Source: Turneriella sp942492915
GTDB lineage: Bacteria; Spirochaetota; Leptospiria; Turneriellales; Turneriellaceae
Length of the DNA: 64,000 bases
Direction: 5' to 3'
NCBI GenBank assembly: GCA_942492915.1
Contig: OW818662.1
Coordinates: 1,612,001-1,676,000 of the forward strand
The notes under the pieces are model-generated. The model saw nothing but the letters and a program-made list of their open reading frames with translations, did no database searches and was not told where the DNA came from. The translations under genes were made by a program, and so were the position numbers. Positions 43,229-52,227 of the stretch are shown piece after piece (within the stretch, counting starts at the first letter, position 1; the number at the start of each line of letters is the position of its first letter).

Positions 43229-44268
43229 TAGCTCAAATTCGAGTCTGTGACAGGGCGTAAAGACCTTTTCCTAAGTGCGAACCATACCTCGAGCAGGCCG
43301 ATCAGGGTAAAAAGCAGCGCCATCACGGGAATCAGCTCTTGCATCCACAGGCCTATCAGCATGGCACCGAGGGCGATCCAATGCGCGGGCAGAAGCCGCA
43401 CCTCGAAGAACAGCGAAACCACGCCGATTCCCTGCAGCATGTATAAGAACAGCATGATCATCATGCCATTGCGGATATAGAACAGAAATGGCTTCAGCCC
43501 CTCTAAGCGCAGCGAGGCGACATAGGCGCCGGCAAAAACTATCAGCGCCCACACCCAGGTATCGGGAATTCGAAACAGGCTCATGTGCCCCTGCACCACG
43601 TTCTGCTTGAAGCGAATACGGGCAAAAATGCGCAGAAAAACACCCAGGCATAGTATGCCGGTAAAGCTTGAGATAAAGATAATCGAAGGGCTGTAGTCGA
43701 TGAGCTGTAGCCGAAAATCCACCACTGGCTGACCCGCCGCCTGCATGCGTGTCGCCCATTGGTTATAAACTTCGTCGAGTATTTGCTTCAGTGCCCCGGT
43801 CACTTTGTATTCGTAGACCACAACAGTATACGACACGACGGTTGCAGCGATGGTAAAGACGAGCAGCAGTGCCGAGTTATATCCCGAGAGAAACGCGTCC
43901 CGCTTCTGCCAGATCTTTTTTAGCTGCAGCGTGAGCGAAAGGTATTTCTGCAACCGGCCCTCTACGTCCGGCACGCGTTCAATCTCGGCCTTGAGTTCGC
44001 GCCGGGTTGGTAAGGGCATGTTCAGCAACTTGAATATCGAGCTTGTCGGGTTCAAGGCCACGACCCAAACACCAGAGATGAAAAAGAAAAGCGCTGCTCC
44101 GCCTGGTAGAAACGCTTCTATGCGCAGCTTGTCGGGCAAAAACAGAAACAGAGCGGTCGCCGCGAGAATGCCCCACAGCCACAGCCTGCGATCGAATGTT
44201 GGTTTGTAAAGATAGACGGGAATGAGTGCAAATGCCAGGCTTAACGGAAAACCCAGCAAAGCTTCCAT
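43228..44268 (-). CDS. Integral membrane protein in the rpsR-rplI gap (DUF2232-like)
   Basis: 346 residues with about eight hydrophobic segments and a charged loop (about 85-125: LPTRRELKAEIERVPDVEGR). Its position between rpsR and rplI and its general form match the YybS/DUF2232 membrane proteins found at this place in several phyla; these resemble S-components of vitamin transporters. The family call is based mainly on position and topology, because I see no diagnostic motif. It begins about 84 bases after rpsR and overlaps rplI by one base. Its function is unknown. Confidence 0.7.
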   Translation of the reverse strand: MEALLGFPLSLAFALIPVYLYKPTFDRRLWLWGILAATALFLFLPDKLRIEAFLPGGAALFFFISGVWVVALNPTSSIFKLLNMPLPTRRELKAEIERVPDVEGRLQKYLSLTLQLKKIWQKRDAFLSGYNSALLLVFTIAATVVSYTVVVYEYKVTGALKQILDEVYNQWATRMQAAGQPVVDFRLQLIDYSPSIIFISSFTGILCLGVFLRIFARIRFKQNVVQGHMSLFRIPDTWVWALIVFAGAYVASLRLEGLKPFLFYIRNGMMIMLFLYMLQGIGVVSLFFEVRLLPAHWIALGAMLIGLWMQELIPVMALLFTLIGLLEVWFALRKRSLRPVTDSNLS

Positions 44269-44352
44269 AGTCCTTACTTTATGAACAGCGTTCGTTTCCC
44301 CGCAGGGAAAACGAACGGTATTCTGAAGACCATGGAAGCATGCCTGCTGCCG

Positions 44353-44640
<288 letters not shown>

Positions 44641-44664
44641 AATTTCCTCTTTCGTATATTACGC

Positions 44665-45108
44665 TTAAAACGGGATATCGTCGTCGCTCATCGCACCTGT
44701 ATCAAAGTGCGCGGCTCCGCCCTGTGGTTCTGAGGCTGGGTTATCCCGGGTCGACCCGCCTGCACCGTCTTGTTTGGCGTCCAGAAACTGGAAGCCTTCA
44801 ACATGAATCTCAACCTTGCTCTGCTTCTTGCCGTCGGTACCTTCCCATGAAGACCAGCGGAGTGCGCCTTCGACGCAGATGCGTCGACCCTTCTGCAGGT
44901 ACTTGTGGATCGTTTCGGCCGGTTTTCCCCATGCGACGCAGTCAAAAAAACCAACTTCATCGCGGCTTTCGCCACTCTGCTTGTTGTAGATGCTGCGGTT
45001 TGAGGCAAGTGAGAACCGGCAGAAATAACTGCCCGAGTTCGTCGACTTGAGTTCCGGGTCGCGAGTTAAGCGACCAATCAGAATAACACGGTTGATATCG
45101 CTCGCCAT
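44665..45108 (-). CDS. ssb: Single-stranded DNA-binding protein
   Basis: Binds single-stranded DNA in replication, recombination and repair. The OB-fold domain is standard: MASDINRVILIGRLTRDPEL, then FSLASNRSI and VGFFDCVAWGKPAETIHKYL, with the strand RRICVEGALRWSSWEG. A Gly/Gln-containing flexible tail leads to the acidic tip DDDIPF, through which SSB recruits partner enzymes such as PriA, which is also encoded in this window. The length of 147 is typical. It lies between rpsF and rpsR, 29 bases after rpsF. Confidence 0.97.
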   Translation of the reverse strand: MASDINRVILIGRLTRDPELKSTNSGSYFCRFSLASNRSIYNKQSGESRDEVGFFDCVAWGKPAETIHKYLQKGRRICVEGALRWSSWEGTDGKKQSKVEIHVEGFQFLDAKQDGAGGSTRDNPASEPQGGAAHFDTGAMSDDDIPF

Positions 45109-45137
45109 ATTAGCTGTTACCTAATCTAGTCAACAGC

Positions 45138-45428
45138 CTATTGGTCAAGCACAGTGATCATTGCTTTGAGCACGCCTGAGTTGACGCGCAGGTCGCCGTT
45201 GATCTGCGGAATAGCAGACCCCTCTGACTTGAAGCCATAATAGAAATAGTGGCCCCTGTCTTGCTTTTTGGCGAGGTGATAGAGACGGCGCGCGCCCCAA
45301 TCTTCTTTCTGGACAATTTCTGCCCCACGCTTTTGTAAAGAAGCTTCTGCTTCATCTCGTGAACGGGTCTTGTCGTCAGCATTCTTGTCGCTGAGCACAA
45401 GAACCAGTTCGTAGTTCTTTTTTGCCAT
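45138..45428 (-). CDS. rpsF: 30S ribosomal protein bS6
   Basis: First gene of the rpsF-ssb-rpsR-membrane protein-rplI operon. The 96 residues follow the S6 ferredoxin-like fold: YELVLVLSDKNADD, then GAEIVQKEDWGARRLYHLAKKQDRGHYFYYG, with RVNSGVLKAMITVL at the end. A strong AGGGGG lies ten bases before the ATG. In many bacteria the S6-S18 pair represses this operon by binding its leader. The 130 bases upstream contain a GGCGC/GCGCC stem, but I cannot confirm the S6-S18 motif. Confidence 0.95.
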   Translation of the reverse strand: MAKKNYELVLVLSDKNADDKTRSRDEAEASLQKRGAEIVQKEDWGARRLYHLAKKQDRGHYFYYGFKSEGSAIPQINGDLRVNSGVLKAMITVLDQ

Positions 45429-45561
45429 TTTTAAACCCCCTATGGTTGTTAAGGAACGGTATTATTTCAGGGCGCAGCGCGCCGGGAAAAAATCCTTTCC
45501 AGAAGGCACGCCAACTTGCGCTGTTCAGACACGGTGGAAAGTAAAAACAACCCTACCCATC

Positions 45562-46359
45562 ATGCGCGCTGCCGTCATTCAACTGAATTCACAAAACGAT
45601 ACCGGACACAACCTGCAGGCAGCTGAGCTGCTGGTTAAAGCCGCTGCTGCGCAGGGGGCAAAATACGTGCTGCTGCCTGAAAACTTTGCCTTTTTTGGCA
45701 GCGAACAGGAAAAATCGGCTAAAGCCGGCGAAATCGAACGGGCAGCGCGCGCCTTTCTGAAATCCACCTCAACCGCGAATTCGATCACCATCACCGGTGG
45801 AGGTATGCCGATCGCAAATCCCGACGGCAAGGTCTTCAACTCGGCTGTGACGTACGGCCCCGACGGCGCTGAGCTGCACCGCTATGACAAACTACACCTG
45901 TTTGACGTAGCACCGGGCGACAACGTCAGCTACCAGGAATCGCGCTCAACTGCCCCAGGCGCCGGCAATCTATCGCTTTTTGCATCAGAAGGGCTCGCGG
46001 TGGGAATGAGCGTCTGCTACGACATCCGTTTTCCTGCGCTCTACCGCCGGCTCGCAAGGTCGGGTGCACAGGTGTTGTGCGTACCCGCAGCGTTCACCCG
46101 CCTCACCGGGGCCGCGCATTGGCACACCCTGCTGAAAAGCCGCGCAATCGAAAACACCTGCTACGTGCTCGCCGCCGCGCAGACCGGCACGCACTTCGGT
46201 GGCCGCGAAACTTTTGGCCACAGCATGATCGTTGATCCATGGGGAGAAATAGTCGCCGAGCTGGCCGACCGACCGGGTTTTCTGGTGCACGATATCACCG
46301 CCGAACGCGTTGCCGAGGTCAGGCGCCGCATGCCTTCGCTCGAACACGACCGACTCTAA
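45562..46359 (+). CDS. Carbon-nitrogen hydrolase, Nit1-like amidase
   Basis: Nitrilase-superfamily enzyme of 265 residues from ATG 45562 (MRAAVIQLNS). The catalytic triad is clear: Glu in LLPENFAFFG, Lys in RYDKLHLFDV and Cys in SVCYDIRFPALYR. The DKLHLFDV and CYDIRFPALYR forms are those of Nit1/NitFhit proteins, which hydrolyse deaminated glutathione, a metabolite-repair reaction. The frame is open back to 45442, but that part lacks family similarity. No ribosome site is seen before the ATG, so a leaderless message is possible. The stop overlaps the converging protease gene by four bases. Confidence 0.9.
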   Translation: MRAAVIQLNSQNDTGHNLQAAELLVKAAAAQGAKYVLLPENFAFFGSEQEKSAKAGEIERAARAFLKSTSTANSITITGGGMPIANPDGKVFNSAVTYGPDGAELHRYDKLHLFDVAPGDNVSYQESRSTAPGAGNLSLFASEGLAVGMSVCYDIRFPALYRRLARSGAQVLCVPAAFTRLTGAAHWHTLLKSRAIENTCYVLAAAQTGTHFGGRETFGHSMIVDPWGEIVAELADRPGFLVHDITAERVAEVRRRMPSLEHDRL

Positions 46360-47804
46360 CGCAAAGAATCCATCACCTGCGGGGTCATGCGAAAGTGCCA
46401 GTGCATGGCGCGGTGCTCGAGCGGCAAATCGCCATAACCTTCTGCCTGAAGTGACGCCCCTGCCTGCGGGTCTGAAACCAGATTCTGCTGAATCGAATCG
46501 ACGACGGTAGCCGAGCGCGTTGCCGCGGTATTCGGGTCATGATTGAAGACGACGAAATAATCGACACCGCTAACCATCGTCAAGCCACACGAACTGCAGG
46601 TCTGAAAATTAGGTGCGGGTAATCCCGTCTGCACTTTGTATAGCACGGGAGCGTAACTTTGCAGCGCCCCTGTATTTGTGTTCGACGCCGGCCCATAAGA
46701 GCCGCTTGCCAGCGTGCTCGTGAGCTCATCTTTGAAAGCTGTATTGCTGCCGTCGAATTTGTAGGTGTACGTCGTGCCGGCCGCCAACGCGGTCAGGGTC
46801 GTGCTGTTGTACCGTACATCGGCACCGGTGGCGGCATCACCTACAGCATTGCGCACGAGTGCGCCCCACATGAAACGATAGCTACAGTTGAAAAACGGGT
46901 AGGTATGCCCCGCAGTATTGCCGCAGGCAGTTGTAAGGTTGGGATCAACCGCCTGCAAAGCCGAATTCACACTGTCGACGCCAAGCGCATTGTTTCTGAA
47001 TATTGCTGAAATTCCCCCGATGCCGTAAACGTCGGCGAGGTATTTGAAATAGATATACGACGTCGCATAGTTATCGAGCAGAAAACGATCGGGTTCGCGG
47101 ATTAAAGACGTCTTGTTGAGCAGGGCCGTGCGAAAGTTATTGGCACGCCCCACTTGAGGGCCAAAACCTGTGAGATCAGACGAAATTTCAGCGAGTCCTT
47201 CGTCGAGCCAGGTGGGCTCTATATCGCTTTGTTCTCCCCGGTAATACTTACCGAACTGCAGCAGGTGCTGGTATTCATGCGCGAGCGTTGAAAGAAACGA
47301 AGTACGCGTAACATCCGCCGGGTTCGTGTCGAGGTACAACATTTCGCCAAAGTTGCTGTGGTACTTGCTGTTCAGCGCGTTCACCGAGGCCTCAGAAAAA
47401 TGGTTTATGGGGTCAAAATAGCCGGCGATATAGCCACTACCGGGTTTGTAGCCGTCTTGAATATCGAGCAGAAGCAAGATGACCTTTCCCGAACGGTCTA
47501 CATCGGTGGGCGTCGTGTACCAGACATGCTCAATCGGAACCACGTTGTTTTCGAAAGCGGCGAGCAGATTATCGACCGTCGAACTCGCCACTGAACTTGC
47601 GCCTTTAGCCTCGACGTAGACCTCCGCATTCGCCGAAGAAGCGGCAAACATCGCGGTAGCGCGGTAGAAGCTCCATTCAGAAGAATTCAGGTCACTTTTA
47701 CGAGCCCAAAAGCCCCTGCCTCCGGGCGGATCATAAAGTGCATCGCTGCCGACGCAGTTGAGAACCGCGGGCAAAGCAAACAACGCAAGCCAGAAGAGGC
47801 GCAC
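46356..47804 (-). CDS. M30-like zinc metalloprotease, probable lipoprotein
   Basis: Predicted extracytoplasmic zinc protease. The zinc site STLAHEYQHLLQFGK has the HExxH form (read as HEYQH, His176 and His180). A third ligand is likely Glu202 in PTWLDEGLAEISSDL, the arrangement of hyicolysin-type M30 and related gluzincins. The N-terminus from GTG 47804 is a signal ending in PAVLNC, suggesting lipid attachment at Cys17. The C-terminal half is beta-rich, with two cysteine pairs (TACGNTAG/FNCSY and TCSSCG). A TTG at 47837 is an alternative start. Substrates are unknown. Confidence 0.78.
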   Translation of the reverse strand: MRLFWLALFALPAVLNCVGSDALYDPPGGRGFWARKSDLNSSEWSFYRATAMFAASSANAEVYVEAKGASSVASSTVDNLLAAFENNVVPIEHVWYTTPTDVDRSGKVILLLLDIQDGYKPGSGYIAGYFDPINHFSEASVNALNSKYHSNFGEMLYLDTNPADVTRTSFLSTLAHEYQHLLQFGKYYRGEQSDIEPTWLDEGLAEISSDLTGFGPQVGRANNFRTALLNKTSLIREPDRFLLDNYATSYIYFKYLADVYGIGGISAIFRNNALGVDSVNSALQAVDPNLTTACGNTAGHTYPFFNCSYRFMWGALVRNAVGDAATGADVRYNSTTLTALAAGTTYTYKFDGSNTAFKDELTSTLASGSYGPASNTNTGALQSYAPVLYKVQTGLPAPNFQTCSSCGLTMVSGVDYFVVFNHDPNTAATRSATVVDSIQQNLVSDPQAGASLQAEGYGDLPLEHRAMHWHFRMTPQVMDSLR

Positions 47805-47944
47805 ACTGTCAGATGAACCGGATCGGCCCGGCGTCAAGGATAAACCGCATCATCGGGACCAGGCTCGCGGCACCCGGCGATAGGCGCAAAAGTCCCTGTG
47901 CCAAAAAATCTTGGCGCTCAGAATGCAATTATACTCTGGGCATT

Positions 47945-48199
47945 ATGAATCTACGCGAAATGCAGCAAGAGTTCGAAAACAGCGTCAGCGCCTCAATCGA
48001 TTCAGCCGAAGGTATTCACCGTATGGCGGCTGCGCAGGTCTTTGAACAACTGGCATCGGTTACGGCGCTCAATGCCCTGGTCGGCAGCGTCCGGCCGCTC
48101 TACGAAACCGGGGCCGCGCAGGCATTTGAGCTGGGCCGCAGCCTCAACCGCTCAGGCGGAGAAATCGCGCGCTCAGTACTCGACCGAACGGGAACTTAG
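47945..48199 (+). CDS. Small protein of unknown function
   Basis: 84 residues from ATG 47945 (MNLREMQQEF); the open frame reaches back to 47813 but overlaps the divergent protease start. It is wholly helical, with no signal and no cysteine. A Ser/Ala-rich first half (NSVSASIDSAEG) precedes ALNALVGSVRPLYETGAAQ. I recognise no family; the helical, Ala-rich make-up is reminiscent of phasin-like proteins, but this is weak. The SDR gene starts eight bases after its stop, so the two are probably co-transcribed. Confidence 0.55.
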   Translation: MNLREMQQEFENSVSASIDSAEGIHRMAAAQVFEQLASVTALNALVGSVRPLYETGAAQAFELGRSLNRSGGEIARSVLDRTGT

Positions 48200-48207
48200 G
48201 CACTCAC

Positions 48208-49020
48208 ATGAACCATCGCATAAACGGCGCCTACGTCATTACCGGCGCGTCGAAAGGCATCGGCAGGGCTTTCGCGCTGGCGATCGCGGCGAAAGCCAGC
48301 AAGGTAATTCTGATTGCGCGCGATATTAAGGCACTGAACGAGGTGGCGGCCGAACTTGCCAAAATCAACGCGACACTGAAGGTCGAGATTGTGCCCGTCG
48401 ATCTCGCCGACGCGAAGGCGATCAACAAGGCAACCGAAACCATACGCAAGACGAATCCCGTGATCAACGGCCTCATCAATAATGCAGGTTATGCACGACC
48501 CGGCTATTTTCACGAATTGCCTGCCGATGAATTCGAAAAGGCGATGCGCGTCGACTACCTTGGCGCCGTGCACATGACCCGCGCTCTCCACGACCTTATT
48601 CCCGAAGGGGGATTAATCACCTTCACGTCATCGGTCGTCGGCTACATGGGAGTCTTCGGTTACAGTTCTTATGCCGGTGCCAAGTTTGCGCTCGTGGGTT
48701 TTGCCGAGACCCTCAGGCAAGAATTGAATCACCGCAAAATACAGGTCAGCTTACTCTGCCCGCCCGATACCGAGACACCGGGCTACGCCGAAGAGAACCG
48801 CACAAAACCAGCTGAGACTCAGGCTCTGTCAGCCGGGGCTAAACTCATGTCGGCAGAGGCTGTGGCAGCGAAGTTTGTGAGCGCCATCGGGCGCGGCAAA
48901 TTCATCATCAACTGTAACTTTGATTCTGCTCTGATTTATCGCCTTAAAGGCATCTGGCCGTCGCTCGTCTTCAGTATCATGATGGGCATGGTGCGCAAGG
49001 CGCAGAAAAAAATGAAGTAG
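48208..49020 (+). CDS. SDR oxidoreductase resembling 3-ketodihydrosphingosine reductase
   Basis: Classical short-chain dehydrogenase of 270 residues. It has the NAD(P)-binding VITGASKGIGRAFA, with a following IARD that suits NADPH; the NNAGYARPG motif; and the active-site Ser, Tyr and Lys in TSSVVG and YSSYAGAKFAL. The segment PPDTETPGYAEENRTKP closely resembles the PPDTDTPG...ENKTKP block of eukaryotic KDSR, which reduces 3-ketosphinganine in sphingolipid synthesis. A C-terminal hydrophobic stretch (WPSLVFSIMMGMV) would also fit a membrane-bound lipid enzyme. The specific role is inferred from that block only; it could act on another long-chain ketone. Confidence 0.8.
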   Translation: MNHRINGAYVITGASKGIGRAFALAIAAKASKVILIARDIKALNEVAAELAKINATLKVEIVPVDLADAKAINKATETIRKTNPVINGLINNAGYARPGYFHELPADEFEKAMRVDYLGAVHMTRALHDLIPEGGLITFTSSVVGYMGVFGYSSYAGAKFALVGFAETLRQELNHRKIQVSLLCPPDTETPGYAEENRTKPAETQALSAGAKLMSAEAVAAKFVSAIGRGKFIINCNFDSALIYRLKGIWPSLVFSIMMGMVRKAQKKMK

Positions 49021-49043
49021 CTGCTTTTTTCGAACTCACGATT

Positions 49044-49883
49044 TTACGATGCAAGAATGACATTGTCGATGAGCCGCACGCCACCGACATTGGCGGCGAC
49101 GGCCACGACGATCTGCTGGTTCTTCAATTCTCCGGTGGTGATTTCTGCCAGCGTGTGGGCATCATTCAGCGATGCGTATTCAACTTCGAGTGCCGCGAGC
49201 CCCGTTTTTAAAAGGCCTGCGAGCGCCGCAAAATTTCGCTCGCCCCGCTCCCATGCCGACTCAACAGCAAGCAGAGCCGCAGAAATCGCAAGCGAGGCTG
49301 ACCGCGCAGCATCGCTCAGCCTTACATTGCGTGAAGACATCGCAAGCCCGTCAGCTTCGCGCACGAGGGGACATCCGACAACGTCGACATCAAGCTCCAG
49401 GTCGCTCGCCATGCGCCGTATGAGCATGTACTGCTGGTAGTCTTTGAGGCCGAAGTACGCGCGCTGCGGGCGCACCCACATAAAAAGGTTATGCACCACA
49501 AGCAGAACGCCCTCGAAATGACCGGGGCGAAACCTGCCGCACAGCTCGCGCATTGCATCGGGGTAACTGAGCTTCAGCTCGGGCACTCCGCGGGGGTAGA
49601 CCTCAGCGCGCGCTGGCAGAAAAACAGCAGAGACATTTTCTTCTTTAAGCATCGCAAGATCGCGCTCAGTATCGATCGGGTATTTCTCGAGGTCGGCCGG
49701 GTCGTTGAATTGCGCCGGATTAACGAAGATCGAGACGACCGTCGCCGCATTTTCTGACCGGGCGCGCCGCACGAGCGACATGTGGCCTTCGTGCAGATAA
49801 CCCATCGTCGGTACAAAACCGATCTGGCCGGCGTGCTGCGCAGCGTACGCACGCATTTTTTTTCGCGTCGTGATGACCTGCAT
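49044..49883 (-). CDS. panC: Pantothenate synthetase
   Basis: Joins pantoate and beta-alanine with ATP to give pantothenate for coenzyme A. The 279 residues contain the nucleotide-binding GFVPTMGYLHEGHMSLVR, FVNPAQFNDPADLEKYP, FRPGHFEGVLLVVHNLF, FGLKDYQQ and the KMSKS-like LAMSSRNVRL. All are standard for PanC. The alpha/beta-hydrolase gene ends one base before its start, so panC is probably the second gene of that unit. No panB or panD is in the window. Confidence 0.96.
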   Translation of the reverse strand: MQVITTRKKMRAYAAQHAGQIGFVPTMGYLHEGHMSLVRRARSENAATVVSIFVNPAQFNDPADLEKYPIDTERDLAMLKEENVSAVFLPARAEVYPRGVPELKLSYPDAMRELCGRFRPGHFEGVLLVVHNLFMWVRPQRAYFGLKDYQQYMLIRRMASDLELDVDVVGCPLVREADGLAMSSRNVRLSDAARSASLAISAALLAVESAWERGERNFAALAGLLKTGLAALEVEYASLNDAHTLAEITTGELKNQQIVVAVAANVGGVRLIDNVILAS

Positions 49884-49884
49884 G

Positions 49885-50739
49885 CTATTTTCCCCTCAAG
49901 AACCCTGCAATCGCTGAACCCACGCCCGCCGCGTTATCCATGTGCAGGTGGTGGTGGCCCGGCAAGATTGTCAGCTCTGCGTGGCGAAAAAAATCGGGAA
50001 ATGCTTCGACTCCCTGCCTCAGCTGCTTCATGCCGGCGTCCCCTAAAACCACAAGCGCAGGCACCTTGATTGCGCCTAATATCACTTTCACGTGCTCAGG
50101 CGTCAGGCGCAGCATCGATGGGGCACGCAGGCGAAAATCCGCGCGCCAGGTAATGCCGGCTTTCGTACGCACTGTCGCGCGCCTGACGAGCGGTGTCGCA
50201 GCTTCGCGCGTCAGACCATTGACACGCATGCGCACAGCGATTGCGTCAGCAATATTCTTGTACTGTGGTTTCGGCAGCGCCAGCGTCTTCTGAAAACCGC
50301 GAACTCCTTCTGCGATGAGCGTGGCCGCGTCTTCTGCACCCGCCGTCATCGGCGCGAAACCTTCGATCAAAACCACTGCCTTCAGCGCATGCCCAAGGCT
50401 ACCCGCGTACAAGGCAGCTGCTCCCGCACCCATCGAGTGCCCGACGAGAACAGGGTTCTTTACTGATGATGCGGTGAGCGCAGCATCAATAAATGGTACC
50501 AGGTCAATATAGTGGTAGCGTTCACCAGCGTGACGGTGCGCGCTCTTGCCATGGCCGAAAAAATCCCAGGCGATGATTTCATATTCGGTCAGTGCCTCTG
50601 CGAGCGGAGTAAAAGACGCCGCATTGTCGAGCCAGCCGTGAAAACACACCAACGTCGCACGCGGCGATGGGCAGGGATAATGCAAATAGCTTGCCGCGTA
50701 CCCGAGCAGCGTCGTCTTCTTTTCTGTCGCTTTACGCAC
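49885..50739 (-). CDS. Alpha/beta-fold hydrolase
   Basis: 284-residue serine hydrolase of unknown substrate. It has the oxyanion-hole motif VCFHGWLDNAASF, WDFFGHGKSAH, the nucleophile elbow LVGHSMGAGAAAL, and a late GHHHLHMDNAAGV carrying the likely catalytic histidine. The DNAASF and HHHLHMD forms recall the serine-hydrolase-like (SERHL/MEST) group. The start is GTG 50739, without a good ribosome site. It precedes panC by one base, but a link to pantothenate synthesis is not evident. It follows the GST gene by 18 bases on the same strand. Confidence 0.85.
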   Translation of the reverse strand: MRKATEKKTTLLGYAASYLHYPCPSPRATLVCFHGWLDNAASFTPLAEALTEYEIIAWDFFGHGKSAHRHAGERYHYIDLVPFIDAALTASSVKNPVLVGHSMGAGAAALYAGSLGHALKAVVLIEGFAPMTAGAEDAATLIAEGVRGFQKTLALPKPQYKNIADAIAVRMRVNGLTREAATPLVRRATVRTKAGITWRADFRLRAPSMLRLTPEHVKVILGAIKVPALVVLGDAGMKQLRQGVEAFPDFFRHAELTILPGHHHLHMDNAAGVGSAIAGFLRGK

Positions 50740-50757
50740 CTTTAGTACCGGTGATAG

Positions 50758-51423
50758 CTATCGGGACGCCATCTTGCGCGCGCGCTCGATCAGGCGCATG
50801 TTCTTCTCGGCCGCAGTATGTATTTCAGCAAAATCGGGGTTTTGGTCCAGAAATTCGCGGTACTCCTGAAATCCGTGAATACCAGTGAGCGGGTTCTTGC
50901 CCAGATGGCGGTCAGCCAGCAAGGCAAACCAGGGCAGTGTGCAATATGCGGCGCAGTCGGCCAGGCTAATCTCATTGCCGGCGATGTATGGTGAAAAACT
51001 TGCCGCAGCGTTCAGGCTTTGGACGGCATTGTGTAGCTCGCGCAAGACAACTTCTTCAACTACAGGGGCCGGGGTCTTGTCCATGGCGTGAATATCGCGC
51101 AGCAGACGAATCGGCTTATCGATGTGGATGTCGATATAATTCACAATTTGGCGCACCCGGTGCCGGTCGATCGGGGCCTGAGGCATGAGCCGCGTCGTGT
51201 CGGGAAATTTTTCTTCGAGGTACTCGAGCATCGGGTGGGTTTCTGCGAGAAACACGCCGTCGATTTCGAGCGTTGGAATTACACCCAGTGGATTGATCTT
51301 CAGATAGTTCTCATCGCGGGTCGGCGCTGCCCTCACCTCTTCAAACGCCAGCCCCTTGATGCGCAGCGCCATCTTTACCCTATTGTAATAATTACTGATC
51401 GGGTAACCGTGCAGGCGTATCAT
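50758..51423 (-). CDS. Glutathione S-transferase family protein
   Basis: 221 residues with an N-terminal thioredoxin-like domain (LHGYPISNYYNRVKMALRIK, then INPLGVIPTLEIDG and the glutathione-contacting ETHPMLEYLEEKFP) and a helical C-terminal domain (YIAGNEISLADCAAYCTLPW). The layout fits the zeta/beta-like bacterial GSTs, which detoxify electrophiles or isomerise metabolites. The substrate cannot be set from sequence. It probably leads a three-gene unit with the hydrolase and panC. Confidence 0.9.
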   Translation of the reverse strand: MIRLHGYPISNYYNRVKMALRIKGLAFEEVRAAPTRDENYLKINPLGVIPTLEIDGVFLAETHPMLEYLEEKFPDTTRLMPQAPIDRHRVRQIVNYIDIHIDKPIRLLRDIHAMDKTPAPVVEEVVLRELHNAVQSLNAAASFSPYIAGNEISLADCAAYCTLPWFALLADRHLGKNPLTGIHGFQEYREFLDQNPDFAEIHTAAEKNMRLIERARKMASR

Positions 51424-51476
51424 GCCGGGTAACCACGCAGGCTGCGTTGCGAGGTCAATATTTTAATTGTCTGCAC

Positions 51477-52175
51477 ATGAACCGAACCTCAGTTGCCGCT
51501 ATGCGTTCATGGTCTTTGTTGCTCATCTCTCTGGCATTTGCCGCCGGTTGCAGAGCGCCGTTGCAACCTTCTGAATTGCACCACGAAACCAAATACCTCG
51601 CCGCGTTCGCATCTCCCGCGCTCATCACCCCCGAAGACGACCGGCGCATCAACGCCGCATTCCAGTCAAAATACCGCAGCCGGGTCATTCTGCTTAAACC
51701 TGTTACTGGCCAGGTATACCTGCGCGAGCTGGCTGCAAAGGCGTCGCTCTTCGCGATGATCAAGGTGAATTCGCTGCGCGACACCCGGGCTATCGTGAAA
51801 GAAATCGAAGCGGCGATGGGTAACGCAAGCCTGCTGGCACTCTTGCCCCTTGCCGAAACCAACGGTTCGCAAGATAACTTTTCGGGAATGGTATTTCATC
51901 TCGCTCTTGAAAAGCGCGCACATGCATTCAATCGCCTGAACAGCAAGGCGAAATCGGAGATCTTTCGCTCTGAAGCCGACGATTTCAGCCAAGACCGTAA
52001 CATGCTGTCTTATTTTTCGGCGATTGCGCTCAGCGACACGCCATACCAGAGCGTACGCTTGCTCGGGTTTTCAGGCGTAATGGAAACGCAGTTTGAGACC
52101 TATGACGGCATCTATCCCCGGTCGGTGCGCAAGCTCGAATACGCCGACACGGCTGTTGTCGAAAAAATAAGATAA
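51477..52175 (+). CDS. Putative lipoprotein of unknown function
   Basis: 232 residues from ATG 51477 with a signal peptide ending LAFAAGCRAP, a good lipobox. ATG 51501 (MRSWSLLLIS) would also give an intact signal. I recognise no domain. The mature region is mixed helix and strand; Arg- and Lys-rich segments (SKYRSRVILLKPVTGQVYLR) alternate with hydrophobic ones, and there is no other cysteine. It diverges from the GST gene and precedes gcvH by 52 bases. Its role is unknown. Confidence 0.68.
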   Translation: MNRTSVAAMRSWSLLLISLAFAAGCRAPLQPSELHHETKYLAAFASPALITPEDDRRINAAFQSKYRSRVILLKPVTGQVYLRELAAKASLFAMIKVNSLRDTRAIVKEIEAAMGNASLLALLPLAETNGSQDNFSGMVFHLALEKRAHAFNRLNSKAKSEIFRSEADDFSQDRNMLSYFSAIALSDTPYQSVRLLGFSGVMETQFETYDGIYPRSVRKLEYADTAVVEKIR

Positions 52176-52227
52176 ACTCTGCCCTGAGTTATCGTTTACC
52201 CCGGGTTTGCCAACTACAGGGTGTCGC

